A DNA stretch of 64,000 bases, taken from assembly GCA_965226825.1 (NCBI GenBank), contig CBDDED010000003.1:2790001-2854000 (forward strand). The letters are read 5' to 3'. Both the position numbers and the translations under genes were made by a program. A model generated the notes under the pieces. The model saw only the letters and a list, made by a program, of their open reading frames with translations. It did not search any database and was not told the origin of the DNA. Positions 63,723 through 64,000 of this stretch are shown piece after piece; position 1 is the first letter of the stretch, and every line of letters begins with the position of its first letter. This DNA comes from Io17-Chloro-G2 sp965226825 (GTDB taxonomy: Bacteria > Chloroflexota > Dehalococcoidia > Lucifugimonadales > UBA3495).

Positions 63723-64000
63723 ATGGACATCACCGACCGGAAACTGCTGAACATCATCCAAGGGCCTTTCCCCCTGGTCGAACAACCATACCTGGAAATT
63801 GGCCGGGAGTTGGAGATCAGCGAGGATGAAGTCCTCGAGCGCCTGGCTAAACTGAAGCAGCAAAACGTGCTGCGGCAGATCAGCTCGATCTTCGACACCC
63901 GCCGGCTGGGCTACAAGACTACGCTGGTTGCCATGGCGTTTGATCCCAAGGCTCTCCACAAGGGCGCTCTTGAAATCAACAAGCATCCGGGGGTCAGCCA
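63723..64000 (+). CDS. Siroheme decarboxylase-like regulator family (AhbA/AhbB/NirD-L type), partial
   Basis: ATG 63723 follows GAAAGGAG. The visible 92 residues are an Lrp-like winged helix (TDRKLLNIIQGPFPLVEQPY and EISEDEVLERLAKLKQQNVL) followed by RQISSIFDTRRLGYKTTLVA. The RQI..IFD..RLGY text is the mark of siroheme decarboxylases. They turn siroheme into didecarboxysiroheme in the alternative heme pathway or in heme d1 synthesis. The gene continues past the right edge. It starts 92 bp after the MerR-like gene. Confidence 0.85.
   Translation, partial: MDITDRKLLNIIQGPFPLVEQPYLEIGRELEISEDEVLERLAKLKQQNVLRQISSIFDTRRLGYKTTLVAMAFDPKALHKGALEINKHPGVS

Overview
The window looks like a chromosomal segment of a GC-rich (by eye about 58-60%) bacterium, most likely of the Chloroflexota near the SAR202/Dehalococcoidia group. 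This is inference from gene content: six luciferase-like (LLM) flavin/F420 oxidoreductase genes in 64 kb, several metal-dependent amidohydrolases and M20 peptidases, paired carboxymuconolactone-decarboxylase-like genes, a class III PHA synthase locus, and a siroheme-decarboxylase-like gene at the right edge. No rRNA, tRNA or CRISPR array was seen.

Layout. 1-4152 is a phosphate uptake operon on the minus strand (pstS-pstC-pstA-pstB-phoU, phoU cut by the edge). 4153-19000 holds LLM enzymes, a HAD dehalogenase, peroxiredoxin, epoxide hydrolase, gamma-glutamyltransferase, a hicBA toxin-antitoxin pair whose hicA is frameshifted, a PD-(D/E)XK protein, a retropepsin-like protease and acetyl-CoA synthetase. 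19168-29500 has lipoproteins, small stress or unknown proteins and a rhodanese-type sulfurtransferase whose catalytic cysteine codon is TGA. 29686-46336 is catabolic and housekeeping: amidohydrolases, rsmG, an epimerase, a damaged fic gene, a peptidase, an aminotransferase, an ABC exporter, three consecutive LLM genes, ridA and an alpha/beta hydrolase.

46411-53895 is a defence-type locus: a PLD-SNF2 helicase, a higBA toxin-antitoxin pair and an Eco57I-like methylase. The helicase is split by a 133-bp MITE with perfect inverted repeats and a 3-bp target duplication. The methylase is out of frame at a 10-C tract. 53943-58784 holds a 2-hydroxyacid dehydrogenase, a cytoplasmic sulfite-oxidase-like molybdoenzyme, a VOC protein, and phaE-phaC with an in-frame amber codon in phaC. 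58878-64000 has phaQ (PadR), two unknown genes, a tandem repeat array, an MscS channel, a MerR-like regulator and an AhbA/B-like siroheme decarboxylase.

Two threads run through the window. One is a dispersed repeat of roughly 160-190 bp with inverted ends, each carrying an ATTCCC-N8-GGGAAT core. It occurs in at least six good copies, all in gaps between genes. The other is an unusual density of interrupted genes (hicA, fic, the helicase, the methylase, phaC, a lipoprotein). Some have clean, reversible-looking causes (MITE, poly-C). The sulfurtransferase TGA is best read as selenocysteine, because it falls exactly on the active-site cysteine and is followed by a hairpin at bacterial SECIS distance.
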